DNA of 64,000 nucleotides from Nitrosomonadales bacterium (lineage in GTDB: Bacteria > Pseudomonadota > Gammaproteobacteria > Burkholderiales > Gallionellaceae). The stretch is from contig JADJWO010000001.1 of NCBI GenBank assembly GCA_016716325.1, forward strand, positions 1,302,001 to 1,366,000, in the 5' to 3' direction. Shown in pieces: positions 17,401 to 26,134 of the stretch (its first letter is position 1; every line of letters begins with the position of its first letter). The notes under the pieces are model-generated. The model did no database searches. It saw nothing but the letters and a program-made list of their open reading frames with translations, and was not told the origin of the DNA. The position numbers and the translations under genes were made by a program.

Positions 17401-20290
17401 CAAATACGAATCCAAGCGCAAGGATGTCGTGCTCGAAGAAAAATCCTTTGCGATTGCAGCGGGCGGCACCCGACTGGACCTGCCGACAAAAGACCCCGGC
17501 GATTACATGATGGTGATCCGTGATGCGCAGGGACTGGAGCTGAACCGGATCGAATATTCGGTGGCAGGGCATGCCAACCTGACACGTTCACTGGAAAAGA
17601 ACGCCGAACTGCAGATCAAGCTCGCCAAAACCGACGTGGCGCCGGGGCAGGATATCGAACTGGAAATACGCGCGCCGTATACCGGTAACGGCCTCATCAC
17701 CATCGAACGCGACAAGGTCTATGCATGGCAATGGTTCAAAGTCACCACGACCAACAGCGTGCAGAAGATCCGCGTGCCTGCCGCCATGGAAGGAAACGGA
17801 TATGTAGCCGTCACTTTCGTGCGCGATTTCAATTCGCCGGAAATTTTCATGAGCCCGATGTCGCACGGTGTGGCACCGTTCTCAATCAGCCTGGAGCGGC
17901 GCAAGAACAAGATTAGCGTGAACACGCCGGAACTGGTCAAACCGGGCGAGCCGCTGCGCATGAAAGTCCGCGCGGCGAAATCCGCAAAACTGGTGCTCTT
18001 CGCCGTTGATGAAGGCATCCTGCAGGTCGCCGCATACAAGACGCCCGACCCGCTGGGATATTTCTTCCAGAAGCGCGCACTGGAAACCAGGACATCGCAG
18101 ATTCTCGACCTGATCCTGCCCGAGTTCAAACGCCTGATGGAATCCGCCGCACCCGGCGGCGATGCCGACAGCGCACTGGGCAAGCACCTCAACCCGTTCA
18201 AGCGCAAGCGCGACAAGCCGGTAGCCTATTGGTCCGGCATTGTCGATGTCGGCCCCGTGGAACGCGAACTGACATATACGGTGCCTGATTACTTCAACGG
18301 CACACTGCGCATCATGGCGGTAGCCGTTTCGCCGGAATCCATCGGCGTAACCGAAAGTAACGTACTGGTACGCGGCGATTTTGTGCTCACGCCCAACGTA
18401 CCCACACAAGTGGCGCCGGGCGACGAATTCGAGGTCAGCCTGGGCGTGTCCAACAACCTGCCCGCCTCCGGCAAAGGTGCGCCGGTGCATATCGAACTCA
18501 AGACCTCGCCGCATCTGGCGGTGCTTGGCGGCAACGGAACGCAGGACATGAAGATCGATGCGATGCACGAGAAGGTGGCGACCTTCCGGGTGCGCGCAAT
18601 GGACAAACTGGGCTCCGGCAACCTGCATTTCACCGCAACCCACGACGGCCATAGCGCGAAATCCAGCGTCGATACCAGCGTACGGCCGCCGGTGCCGTAT
18701 CGGGTCGAGCTGACTTTCGGCAACCTGAAAGACGGAACACTGGAACAACCGGTGACCCGCAAGATGTATGACGAATTCGCCACGCGCAGCGCGGGCATTT
18801 CGCACCTGCCGCTGATCATGGGGCGCGGACTGGTCGCCTACCTCGACAAGAACCCCTACGGTTGCACCGAGCAACTGGTCAGTCAGGTGCTACCCGCCGT
18901 GATCCTGCAGTCTCGCCCGGAATTCGGCGTCACGCGCAACGTCTCCGAAGCCAGCCTCGACCGCATCATAGGCATCCTGCGCAGCCGCCAAAACTCGGAA
19001 GGCGGGTTCGGACTTTGGGCGGCGAATCACCATGTCGTGCCGTGGACGTCCGTCTACGCGATGCACTTCCTGCTGGAAGCGAGGGATCGCGGCCATGCCG
19101 TTCCGGCGGACATGCTGATTTCGGCGAACAGCTGGCTGCAACAGTTGGCTTCGAGCGAGGGCAGCACGCTTGCAGACGAACGGGTACGCGCTTATGCAAT
19201 TTACCTGCTGGCGCGGCAGGGTATCGTGGTCGGTCAGCACGCTGCCGCCGTGCAACGCAGGCTGGAAGAACATCACGCCAAAGTGTGGCCGCAGGATATT
19301 ACGGCAGCCTATCTTGCGGCGGCCTACCAGCTCATGCATCAGAGCAGAATGGCCAGTGGCCTGATCCACGGGATCAGGCTCACGCACGATGCCGGAAAAT
19401 GGGAGGACTACTACGACGGCCTCAGCCGCAACTCGCAACTGGTTTCCCTGCTGGCGCGGCATTTCCCGGATGAACTGAAGCGGCTCGACGCCGACGCACT
19501 GGAATCCATTGCCAAGCCGATCCGGGAGAACCGCTACAACACGCTGTCTTCCGCATACACGCTGCTGGCGCTGGATGCCTATGCCACGGCCATCGGCAAC
19601 GATGCGGCAGGCAAGTTCAGCATCGCCGAAGTGCTGGCCAATGGCAGCAAGCAGCAATTGAAACTGCCGGCGGGACTCATGCCCAAGACTGAATATTCGA
19701 CTGCCGCCACCGCGCTGCGCTTCGGGTCGGACAGCGACTACATCGCCTATACGCTGCTCAATCAGTCCGGCTTCGACCGCGCGTTGCCCGCGCAGGAAAT
19801 CAAACAGGGCATTGAAGTGTTCCGCGAATACACGGATGCCAACGGCAAGCCGGCAAGCAAGATCAAGCTCGGCGATGAAGTGGAAGTGCGCCTGCGCATC
19901 CGCGCCATCGGCAATGGCACCCTGCAGAACGTGGCCATTGTCGACCTGCTGCCCGGCGGCTTCGAGATCGTTCCGGAATCACGCGCCGAACCGCAGACCG
20001 TCCAGTCGTACGACGAAGAAGGAGACGGTGATTACACCTCCTCGTACAGCGACTGGGTATCGCCAGTCGGAAGCGACAAATCGAACTGGCGGCCCAGCTA
20101 TGCCGATGTGCGGGAGGATCGCCTGGTGTTGTACGGCACCGTGGAGAACGCGGCCCATCTGTTCGTGTACAAGATCAAGGCGACCAACATCGGGCAGTAC
20201 CTCGTGCCGCCTACCTATGCCGAAGGAATGTACGACCGTGGGATCCATGCGCGCGCGCTGGGCGGGAAGATCACGGTAGAAGCGAAGTGA
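14441..20290 (+). CDS. Alpha-2-macroglobulin family protein (YfhM-like)
   Basis: Very large periplasmic-facing protein, 1949 residues, of the bacterial alpha-2-macroglobulin family, protease traps thought to protect the cell envelope. The thioester motif GCTEQ is present (Cys about residue 1475), within the terpenoid-cyclase-like TED domain (VYAMHFLLEARDRGHAVPAD follows). MG domains such as YLFSDRGIYRPGQAFKLGMI precede it. The N-terminus has no lipobox; instead a hydrophobic segment near residues 65-82 (FSVIAISVLAAGWGAWYGY) would anchor it in the inner membrane. E. coli YfhM is a lipoprotein of about 1650 residues, so this copy is longer and anchored differently. Start ATG 14441 has AAGGGG upstream. 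It converges on pbpC, its usual functional partner. Confidence 0.93.
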   Translation: MHSSLVRGLSVISKFALWIWKVCKLLLVALFGHWQWQSPSWGKFCYRGVLAALQWIKLNPRRFAKFSVIAISVLAAGWGAWYGYSLIPKPELITLQVIDPPRTQLENDDAKTEPLVIQFSASAAPLDMVGKEASGLHISPELEGRWSWRDDQTLIFEPAKDWPVGQTLKVSFKRNLLTQSVRVERYAFEFATAPFEMTIKSSEFYQDPTISELKKAIVSIGFSHPVAPESFEKRITLRMRGQSSGVLGMGGETTPFTVTYDKKKLAAFIHSAPLPIPPKDTTLTVKVDAGTTAQDGEGAGADALEQEVPVPGLFSLGIYSADMQLVNNERYEPEQVLTLTTSAAVHENDMKNRIQAWVLPVFNPETPVEQRKRPYYWGNLAQIGDALLGQSDRLALTAIPAEREYTDVHNFKFEADVERFIYIRVNKGLKSFGGYEMDGTFDRIIRVQPFPKEVRILHSGSLLPLSGEHRVPVLARDVEALQYEIGRLLPGQIQHLVSQTYGNFGTPGFSNYNFNFDNLTERYQEISDLPGLSPGKAQYTSLDLSQYLSEGKRGLFMVKVQAYDQENNRPAGNPDSRLIVLTDLGLLVKKGMDGSQEVFVQSIHSGEPVSGVSVQVIGKNGLPVLSQETDNNGHASFPSLKDFTRERSPVLYLARKGSDLSFMPYDRNDRMLDMSRFDVGGVSNGIQSDRLQAYLFSDRGIYRPGQAFKLGMIVRASDWSTNLAGIPLEMVITDARGLTVKRERVKLPASGFLENAYATLDTSPTGTWNASLYIVKDDHAAGLIGSTEIKVQEFQPDRMKMEARFSDEAAEGWISPENLKARINLQNLFGTPATQRKVRAAITLYPSFPSFPSYRDYSFYDPLRAKQSFEDRLTDSITDDNGEAEFDLRLQRFARATYRVLFVAQGFEAAGGRSVSAERAVLVSSMPYLVGFKADGNLRYINKDARRSVGLIAINPGEKQTAISGLKLIRIERKYVSVLTKQDSGVFKYESKRKDVVLEEKSFAIAAGGTRLDLPTKDPGDYMMVIRDAQGLELNRIEYSVAGHANLTRSLEKNAELQIKLAKTDVAPGQDIELEIRAPYTGNGLITIERDKVYAWQWFKVTTTNSVQKIRVPAAMEGNGYVAVTFVRDFNSPEIFMSPMSHGVAPFSISLERRKNKISVNTPELVKPGEPLRMKVRAAKSAKLVLFAVDEGILQVAAYKTPDPLGYFFQKRALETRTSQILDLILPEFKRLMESAAPGGDADSALGKHLNPFKRKRDKPVAYWSGIVDVGPVERELTYTVPDYFNGTLRIMAVAVSPESIGVTESNVLVRGDFVLTPNVPTQVAPGDEFEVSLGVSNNLPASGKGAPVHIELKTSPHLAVLGGNGTQDMKIDAMHEKVATFRVRAMDKLGSGNLHFTATHDGHSAKSSVDTSVRPPVPYRVELTFGNLKDGTLEQPVTRKMYDEFATRSAGISHLPLIMGRGLVAYLDKNPYGCTEQLVSQVLPAVILQSRPEFGVTRNVSEASLDRIIGILRSRQNSEGGFGLWAANHHVVPWTSVYAMHFLLEARDRGHAVPADMLISANSWLQQLASSEGSTLADERVRAYAIYLLARQGIVVGQHAAAVQRRLEEHHAKVWPQDITAAYLAAAYQLMHQSRMASGLIHGIRLTHDAGKWEDYYDGLSRNSQLVSLLARHFPDELKRLDADALESIAKPIRENRYNTLSSAYTLLALDAYATAIGNDAAGKFSIAEVLANGSKQQLKLPAGLMPKTEYSTAATALRFGSDSDYIAYTLLNQSGFDRALPAQEIKQGIEVFREYTDANGKPASKIKLGDEVEVRLRIRAIGNGTLQNVAIVDLLPGGFEIVPESRAEPQTVQSYDEEGDGDYTSSYSDWVSPVGSDKSNWRPSYADVREDRLVLYGTVENAAHLFVYKIKATNIGQYLVPPTYAEGMYDRGIHARALGGKITVEAK

Positions 20291-20293
20291 GGC

Positions 20294-22672
20294 TTACTGC
20301 GCGATGCTGACCGTCACCTCGCGCGTATCCGAACGTCCGACATCGTCCACCGCGCGCAGCACATAGTAGCCGGGGCCCCGGGGTTGCCATGTCAGGGGGC
20401 GGTTACGCGCTGCCTTGCCCAGGTATTGTTCCCCGGCGAACCAGTAGATTTCGCTGACGCTTGCGTCCATTGTGGCCTGCAGCAAGATGGTTTGCTCGTC
20501 GTCTTTGGACAGGCGCATCGTGTAGGTCACCCCGCGCATCGGTGAAGTGATCTGTGGCGGCGTACCGCCGCCGTTGTCCGCACAGCGTGGATCGTGTGCG
20601 GGCGGTAGGCGGCGCGGCAGTCCTGCCTGGCGGAAAATATCCAGCATGTCGGAAGTCCAGAATTCGAACACCTCGCTTCGGGTACGTCCCGGTTTGTTGG
20701 GCGGGCAGGCGACCAGACCGCTGGCGTTGTCGATCACCAGTTTGCGGTGCAGCGTGCTGACGCGGATCGGCGACTTGCCCGGGATGAACCAGGTCTGCGA
20801 GCGTTGCGGGCAATCCGCGTTGGGCAGGTCGCCGGAGGCGGTGCAGACTTCGACCCGGCTGAGATTGGGCGGCTGTTGCAGCAGCATCGAATACAGGCCG
20901 GGCTGTGCGGCATTGATGGAATCGACCAATTCGAAGAACAGCGGCGCCGCCATGTGGATGCCGATCAGCGCCGGGTTGGGCGTGTTGTCGAAATTGCCGA
21001 GCCAGACCGCAAGCACGTAGGGACCGAAGATGCCGACCGTCCATGCATCGCGGAAACCGTTGGAGGTGCCGGTCTTCCAGTGCACCGGAAGCCCGGCAGG
21101 AATGCCGCTGGAAACTGCCATATCGGGGCGCGGGTTCTGGCGCAGCATATCGAGCACCATGAACGAAGCTTCCTCGGACAGCAGGCTTGTTCCCCCGACC
21201 GGCCTGTCCTGTTCGAGCATGCGCAGCGGACGCAACTTCCCTTTGTTGGCGAGCATGGCATACAGCTGCACCAGTTCTTCCATGCTGATCTCTCCGCCGC
21301 CAAGCACCAGCGCCAGCCCGTAATGCCTTTCCGATGCCATGCGGCTGATGCCCGCCGCCTGCAGGAATTCGTACAGGCTGGGTTTATCCAGCCGCGATGC
21401 CAGTGCGATTGCGGGCAAATTGCGACTGTGGTTAAGCGCATCCGTCGCGGTCAGCGGACCGATGAAACGGCCATCGAAATTTTCCGGCGTATAGCCACCG
21501 AAGGATTGCGCGCTGTCCTTGAGCACCGTCATCGGATGGATCAGCCCCTGGTCCATGGCCAATGCGTAGATGAACGGTTTGAGGGTGGAGCCCGGGGAAC
21601 GCCTGGCGGTCAGCGCACTCACCTGCCCGCTGATGGCGTCGTCAAAAAAATCCGCCGAGCCGACGGCCGCCTTCACGCCCATGTCTCGCATATCCACCAG
21701 CATTGCCGACGCGTTATTCACGCCGAGGCGCTTCTGCCGTTCGACATAGGCATGTAGGCGGCGCTCCAGCAGGCGTTGCAGGCGTGGGTCGATCGTGGTC
21801 ATCAGCTCATGCTCGGCATGCCGCGCGGCGAGCCGCTCCCTGACGAAATGCGGCACTAGGAACGGCAGGCTGCGCGTGCTGCGCACCTGGATCGGCAGAT
21901 GCAGCAGGTCGGCCAAACGTTCCGCTTCCGGATGACGCGCGCACCACAGCGCAAACAGGCGGTCGCGGGCAGCCAACAATCCGGGCTGGTCGGGCGCGCG
22001 ATGCAGCGGGTTCTGCGGAATCACCGCCAAAGTTAGCGCTTCCGGCAGGGTGAGCTTGTCTGCGGGCTTGGCGAAATAAATCAGGCTGGCAGCGGCAACG
22101 CCTTCCACGTTGCCGCCGTACGGCGCCAGGCTGAGGTAGGCCTCGAGTATTTCGTCCTTGGTGTAAAGCAATTCCAGTTGCACGGCGCGCAGGATTTGCA
22201 GCAGCTTGCCCGGCACGGTATGCGTATCCAGATGGTAGATGCGGCGCGCCAGTTGCATCGTCAAGGTCGAGCCGCCCATGCGGCGCTGTCCGGTAGCGGT
22301 GGCAAATGCGGCGCGTGACAGCGACCAAGGATTGAAGCCGGGATGCCAGCGGAATCCGCGATCCTCGTAAAGCAAGACCGCCTCAACCAGTTCCGGGCTC
22401 ACTTTGGTAAGCGGCAACAGCAGACGGTACTGCTCGTCGCTGGCAAGCGTAAGGCGCAACAGGTTCCGGTCCGCATCGTACACCGCGACGGAGGAAGGAG
22501 TGCTGGCCAGCAGCGGCTGTTTGGGCAGTATTCGCGGCAACAGCACCATGGCGGCGAAGAACAGCGCCAGTCCCAGCGCAACTGCAATCAGTACGCGACG
22601 GGTGAAGCGTCTGGTCAACGTGAAGGCGATCAAATCTGGAATGTCCCGGTTGAAAATGATGCGCCGCGCCAT
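20294..22672 (-). CDS. pbpC: Penicillin-binding protein 1C
   Basis: Bifunctional peptidoglycan synthase of 792 residues. Order: N-terminal membrane helix (VLIAVALGLALFFAAMVLLP), GT51 glycosyltransferase with EDRGF and GGSTLTMQLAR, then a transpeptidase with SPGSTLKPF (active-site Ser in S-x-x-K), SRN and KTGTSNGFRDAW, then the BiPBP C-terminal domain (ITSPMRGVTYTMRL onward). Start at ATG 22672 (MARRIIFNRD) is preferred; the open frame extends to 22747 into the 49-bp repeat. In E. coli pbpC is co-transcribed with yfhM. Here they are convergent, with only three bases between the two stop codons. Confidence 0.93.
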   Translation of the reverse strand: MARRIIFNRDIPDLIAFTLTRRFTRRVLIAVALGLALFFAAMVLLPRILPKQPLLASTPSSVAVYDADRNLLRLTLASDEQYRLLLPLTKVSPELVEAVLLYEDRGFRWHPGFNPWSLSRAAFATATGQRRMGGSTLTMQLARRIYHLDTHTVPGKLLQILRAVQLELLYTKDEILEAYLSLAPYGGNVEGVAAASLIYFAKPADKLTLPEALTLAVIPQNPLHRAPDQPGLLAARDRLFALWCARHPEAERLADLLHLPIQVRSTRSLPFLVPHFVRERLAARHAEHELMTTIDPRLQRLLERRLHAYVERQKRLGVNNASAMLVDMRDMGVKAAVGSADFFDDAISGQVSALTARRSPGSTLKPFIYALAMDQGLIHPMTVLKDSAQSFGGYTPENFDGRFIGPLTATDALNHSRNLPAIALASRLDKPSLYEFLQAAGISRMASERHYGLALVLGGGEISMEELVQLYAMLANKGKLRPLRMLEQDRPVGGTSLLSEEASFMVLDMLRQNPRPDMAVSSGIPAGLPVHWKTGTSNGFRDAWTVGIFGPYVLAVWLGNFDNTPNPALIGIHMAAPLFFELVDSINAAQPGLYSMLLQQPPNLSRVEVCTASGDLPNADCPQRSQTWFIPGKSPIRVSTLHRKLVIDNASGLVACPPNKPGRTRSEVFEFWTSDMLDIFRQAGLPRRLPPAHDPRCADNGGGTPPQITSPMRGVTYTMRLSKDDEQTILLQATMDASVSEIYWFAGEQYLGKAARNRPLTWQPRGPGYYVLRAVDDVGRSDTREVTVSIAQ

Positions 22673-22737
22673 ATCGGTGGCGGCGCCGTAGCGTACTATG
22701 CGTCCGTGGAGAAGTCGAATGGAGGCGGTTCGTCGAT

Positions 22738-22786
22738 ATCCCGCCATACACGCGATTCAAGTCGCGCCCGCTTTGCGGTAAGCTAC
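22738..22786. repeat. 49-bp direct repeat, copy 2
   Basis: Second copy of the 14163-14211 repeat, one mismatch. It lies between the divergent pbpC and ettA genes, so the two copies bracket the yfhM/pbpC pair as direct repeats 8.6 kb apart. Confidence 0.85.
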
Positions 22787-22806
22787 GCACCTCCGAACAA
22801 CAACCC

Positions 22807-22976
22807 GGAAACCACCGGTCAAGTCCGACAGCATGGTTCGATACATATTTCGTTCACTTTGAGCCCCATCTACCGTTCGTCCCGAGTGCCGCGCAGCGGT
22901 GTATCGAGGGAAGCGCGTAGTAGAAAAAGAGCGAACGGAGAACACTCACCACGAACGGACTTGACCAGTGGTTTCC
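22807..22976. mobile_element. 170-bp MITE-like element upstream of ettA
   Basis: 21-bp terminal inverted repeats, one mismatch, at 22807-22827 and 22956-22976 (outer ends GGAAACCAC and GTGGTTTCC), with 128 bp between that hold further dyad segments such as CGTTCG/CGAACG. No open reading frame of note. A clean target duplication is not visible. It fills most of the ettA 5' leader. Confidence 0.6.
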
Positions 22977-23000
22977 TGACCCAAATAGAGAACCCGCAAA

Positions 23001-24671
23001 ATGGCACAAGGTCAATATGTAATGTCCATGCTCCGCGTGAGCAAGATCGTTCCCCCCAAGCGTCAGATCATCAAGGATATCTCCCTCAGCTTCTTCCCCG
23101 GCGCCAAGATCGGCCTGCTGGGTCTGAACGGCTCGGGCAAATCCACCGTGCTGCGCATCATGGCGTTGCAGGACAAGGAATACGACGGCGAGGTGCAGCA
23201 CCTGCCCAACATGAAGATCGGCTACCTGCCGCAGGAGCCCGTGCTCGACCCCACCAAGACCGTGCGCCAGGAAGTGGAGTCCGCGCTGGGCGAAGTGATG
23301 AAAGCGCAATCCAAGCTCGATGCGGTGTACGCCGCCTATGCCGAGCCGGATGCCGACTTCGACGCGCTTGCCGCCGAGCAGGCCCGTCTGGAAAACATCA
23401 TCGCCGCCAGCGGCAGCGATGCCTCGCACCAGATGGAGATCGCCGCCGATGCGCTGCGTCTGCCGGAATGGGATGCCGTGATCAAGAACCTTTCCGGCGG
23501 CGAGAAGCGCCGCGTGGCGCTGTGCAAGCTGCTGCTGGAAAAGCCCGACATGCTGCTGCTGGACGAACCCACCAACCACCTGGATGCCGAATCGGTGGAA
23601 TGGCTGGAGCAATTCCTCGTGCGCTTCCCCGGCACGGTGGTCGCTGTCACCCACGATCGATACTTCCTCGACAACGCCGCCGAATGGATCTTGGAGCTCG
23701 ACCGTGGACACGGCATCCCTTGGAAGGGCAACTACTCAAGCTGGCTGGAGCAAAAGGGCGAACGTCTGGCGCAGGAGCAGAAGCAACTCGACGCGCATTC
23801 AAAAGCGATGAAGCAGGAACTGGAATGGGTACGCCAGAACCCCAAAGCGCGCCAGGCCAAATCCAAAGCGCGTATCGCCCGCTTTGAAGAACTCAATTCG
23901 CAGGAACACCAGGCCCGCAATGAAACGCAGGAGATCTTCATCCCTGTCGGCGAACGTCTGGGTAACGAAGTCATCGAGTTCGACGGCGTGAGCAAAGCCT
24001 ATGGCGACCGCCTGCTGATCGACAACCTCAGCTTCAAGATCCCGCCCGGCGCCATCGTCGGCATCATCGGCCCCAACGGTGCGGGTAAATCCACCCTGTT
24101 CCGCATGATCACCGGCAAAGAACAACCGGACAGCGGCGAAGTGAAGATCGGCCAGACCGTCAAGATCGCCTTCGTCGACCAATCACGCGAAGGGCTGGAG
24201 AACGACAAGACCGTGTTCGACGCCATCTCCGGCGGCAACGAGATTTTGACTGTGGGCAAATACGAAACCCCGGCGCGCGCCTACATCGGCCGCTTCAACT
24301 TCAAGGGTTCGGATCAGGGCAAGATCGTCGGCCAGCTCTCCGGCGGCGAACGCGGCCGCCTGCACCTGGCGCAGACCCTCATCTCCGGCGGCAACGTGCT
24401 GCTGCTCGACGAACCCTCCAACGACCTCGACGTGGAAACCCTGCGCGCGCTCGAAGATGCACTGCTCGAATTCGCCGGCTGCGTCGCGGTCATCTCCCAC
24501 GACCGCTGGTTCCTAGACCGCATCGCCACCCACATCCTCGCCTGCGAAGGCGATTCGAAGTGGACGTTCTTTGATGGCAACTATCAGGAATATGAGGCTG
24601 ATAAACGTAAACGTCTTGGCGAGGAAGGAGCAAAGCCTAAGCGGATTCGGTATAAGCCGATTAGCCGTTAA
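23001..24671 (+). CDS. ettA: Energy-dependent translational throttle protein EttA (ABC-F)
   Basis: Soluble ABC-F ATPase of 556 residues that binds the ribosomal E site and gates elongation according to the ATP/ADP ratio. Two ATPase cassettes: Walker A GLNGSGKST and GPNGAGKST, signatures LSGGEKRRV and LSGGERGRLH, Walker B MLLLDEPTNHLD and LLLDEPSNDLD. The arm/linker between them is present (about residues 240-300). Start is ATG 23001 with only a weak ribosome binding site. The last 30 or so codons use AT-rich synonyms (GAT, AAA, CGT, CTT, TAT) unlike the strongly GC-rich rest, and the final 32 bases before the stop region recur at 26255, which points to replacement of the 3' end by recombination. 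Confidence 0.95.
   Translation: MAQGQYVMSMLRVSKIVPPKRQIIKDISLSFFPGAKIGLLGLNGSGKSTVLRIMALQDKEYDGEVQHLPNMKIGYLPQEPVLDPTKTVRQEVESALGEVMKAQSKLDAVYAAYAEPDADFDALAAEQARLENIIAASGSDASHQMEIAADALRLPEWDAVIKNLSGGEKRRVALCKLLLEKPDMLLLDEPTNHLDAESVEWLEQFLVRFPGTVVAVTHDRYFLDNAAEWILELDRGHGIPWKGNYSSWLEQKGERLAQEQKQLDAHSKAMKQELEWVRQNPKARQAKSKARIARFEELNSQEHQARNETQEIFIPVGERLGNEVIEFDGVSKAYGDRLLIDNLSFKIPPGAIVGIIGPNGAGKSTLFRMITGKEQPDSGEVKIGQTVKIAFVDQSREGLENDKTVFDAISGGNEILTVGKYETPARAYIGRFNFKGSDQGKIVGQLSGGERGRLHLAQTLISGGNVLLLDEPSNDLDVETLRALEDALLEFAGCVAVISHDRWFLDRIATHILACEGDSKWTFFDGNYQEYEADKRKRLGEEGAKPKRIRYKPISR
24633..24664. repeat. 32-bp direct repeat at ettA 3' end (att-like), left copy
   Basis: Identical to 26255-26286. 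It spans the last codons of ettA and contains an internal dyad (ATTCGG-TATA-AGCCGAT). The two copies flank 1.6 kb of AT-rich DNA, the usual footprint of site-specific integration at a gene 3' end. Confidence 0.75.
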
Positions 24672-24753
24672 ATGCCAATCGAGGATATTGCGGTACTGAT
24701 TTCCCTCATTGCAATATTTAGCTCGACAGGGACATGTTACGAGGTTTAAGTAA

Positions 24754-25554
24754 GTGAAAATTCTATTTTGGAATACACAGAATAAGCCTCTCGTCAGTGA
24801 ACTAACTGAATTGATACTTGAAGAAGACTGCGATGTTGCTGCATTCTGCGAGACGACTGATGCTACTGTGCTTGCTACGGTTAGTGCTCTTGGGGCGCAA
24901 CATAACAAAGCGTATTTATTTCAAGCGACTCCAGGCTGTGAGAGGATTAGAGTTGTACTAAAAGATGGGTTCGAAGTCGTCTCTCTTCTTAATCAACACA
25001 AATATTTCTCACTAATGAAGCTGTGTAGTGCGGGAAAGGAGTTGATTGTTGGCTTCGTACATTTTCCATCCAAATATTCTCATTCGTTGGATGAGGTGAG
25101 GCGGGCTTCTGAGTTGCTACATATGCAATTACAGGAGGAGGAGAGAACACATGGCGTTATAGATAGCCTAATTATTGGTGATTTCAATGTAGATCCATTT
25201 GAAATGCCAATGATCTCCTTTTCTGGATTGAGCGCCACTAATTCAAGGGATTGCTTTAGTAAGGATGTTGTAACTAGAGCAGATGAGTCAAAACGACTGT
25301 TTTATAACCCGATGTGGTCTCTCTACTCTTTACATGCAGAAAGACCGGGCAGTCACAAATACAGAAGGCTTGGTGAAGATGTAATAAGTTGGCATTTTCT
25401 CGATCAAGTTATTATCAGGCCCTCGTTGATAGATAAATTCGATTTCAACGCATTAAAATTAATTTCAAATACCACAAACTATTCATTTGCAAACCGGAAT
25501 GGAAAGCCATCACTGTCAGACCATTTGCCAATAGCATGTGAAATAGGACTATAG
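24754..25554 (+). CDS. Endonuclease/exonuclease/phosphatase family protein
   Basis: Protein of 266 residues of the EEP superfamily (Mg-dependent phosphodiesterases including exonuclease III and inositol phosphatases). Motifs: ILFWNTQNK at the N-terminus, CETTD for the catalytic Glu region, GDFNVDPFE in the middle, and the C-terminal SDHLPIACE. Start is GTG 24754. It is AT-rich and codon use differs from the flanking chromosome, consistent with transfer. First gene inside the segment bounded by the duplicated ettA terminus. Substrate unknown; a defence or DNA-processing role is possible but not shown. Confidence 0.85.
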   Translation: MKILFWNTQNKPLVSELTELILEEDCDVAAFCETTDATVLATVSALGAQHNKAYLFQATPGCERIRVVLKDGFEVVSLLNQHKYFSLMKLCSAGKELIVGFVHFPSKYSHSLDEVRRASELLHMQLQEEERTHGVIDSLIIGDFNVDPFEMPMISFSGLSATNSRDCFSKDVVTRADESKRLFYNPMWSLYSLHAERPGSHKYRRLGEDVISWHFLDQVIIRPSLIDKFDFNALKLISNTTNYSFANRNGKPSLSDHLPIACEIGL

Positions 25555-25563
25555 GGAGCGAAC

Positions 25564-26043
25564 ATGAACATTTGGACTGAAAAATTCAAAGAGCCAGAGG
25601 TGGAATTTCCTCATAAGTTGCTTGCAAATCTAATTTCTTCCTTTGAGGATGTTGCTGAGAATCTGGCTAGCTTAAGACTCGTGCGGTTAGATGGCGTAAG
25701 CAAAATGACAAGCCATATATCGTGCGAGTTTCAATTTAAACTGGTCTTAGTTAGCGATGAACTCAGTGGGTATTCTTTCGAAGTATTTAGATTTGGTTAT
25801 GGAGTTACACTATATCCGGTAGAGATAATATTTGAAGATGATATTGGTGAAGAGTTGGGTGTGGCTAAGGCGAATTTTTCTGATGAAAGATCCCTGGAGT
25901 TGGAGAATCAAGAAGTCTATATGAAGACGATTACGGCAGCACTGACATCAAATAGATTTAAAGAAACGGTAGGTGGTTTGATAAAAATCGCCAGAGAAAA
26001 TCAAGCTCAAAGAGCAGCACTAAGGCAAAAACCAAAGATGTAA
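25564..26043 (+). CDS. Hypothetical protein partnered with the EEP gene
   Basis: Soluble protein of 159 residues, beta-rich in the middle (ISCEFQFKLVLVSDELSGYS) with a helical, lysine-rich C-terminus. Good Shine-Dalgarno (GGGAGCGAAC before ATG). It starts nine bases after the EEP gene and shares its low GC, so the two travel together. Family not recognised; being a small partner of a predicted nuclease it could be an inhibitor or substrate adaptor. Confidence 0.65.
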   Translation: MNIWTEKFKEPEVEFPHKLLANLISSFEDVAENLASLRLVRLDGVSKMTSHISCEFQFKLVLVSDELSGYSFEVFRFGYGVTLYPVEIIFEDDIGEELGVAKANFSDERSLELENQEVYMKTITAALTSNRFKETVGGLIKIARENQAQRAALRQKPKM

Positions 26044-26074
26044 AGAAATCGATAGGGTCAAAAAACAGAATGAT

Positions 26075-26126
26075 ATGGGGACGGAGCCCAATTGATTTAA
26101 AAGAATGAGGCTCACTCCGTCCCCAT
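26075..26126. repeat. 12-bp-stem inverted repeat
   Basis: ATGGGGACGGAG (26075-26086) and CTCCGTCCCCAT (26115-26126) form a perfect stem, with inner GAGCC/GGCTC pairing. This type of GGGGACGG repeat often borders REP-associated or IS-derived debris. It lies in the 310-bp gap 26044-26353, which otherwise holds the ettA fragment. Confidence 0.6.
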
Positions 26127-26134
26127 GCTGTTGT

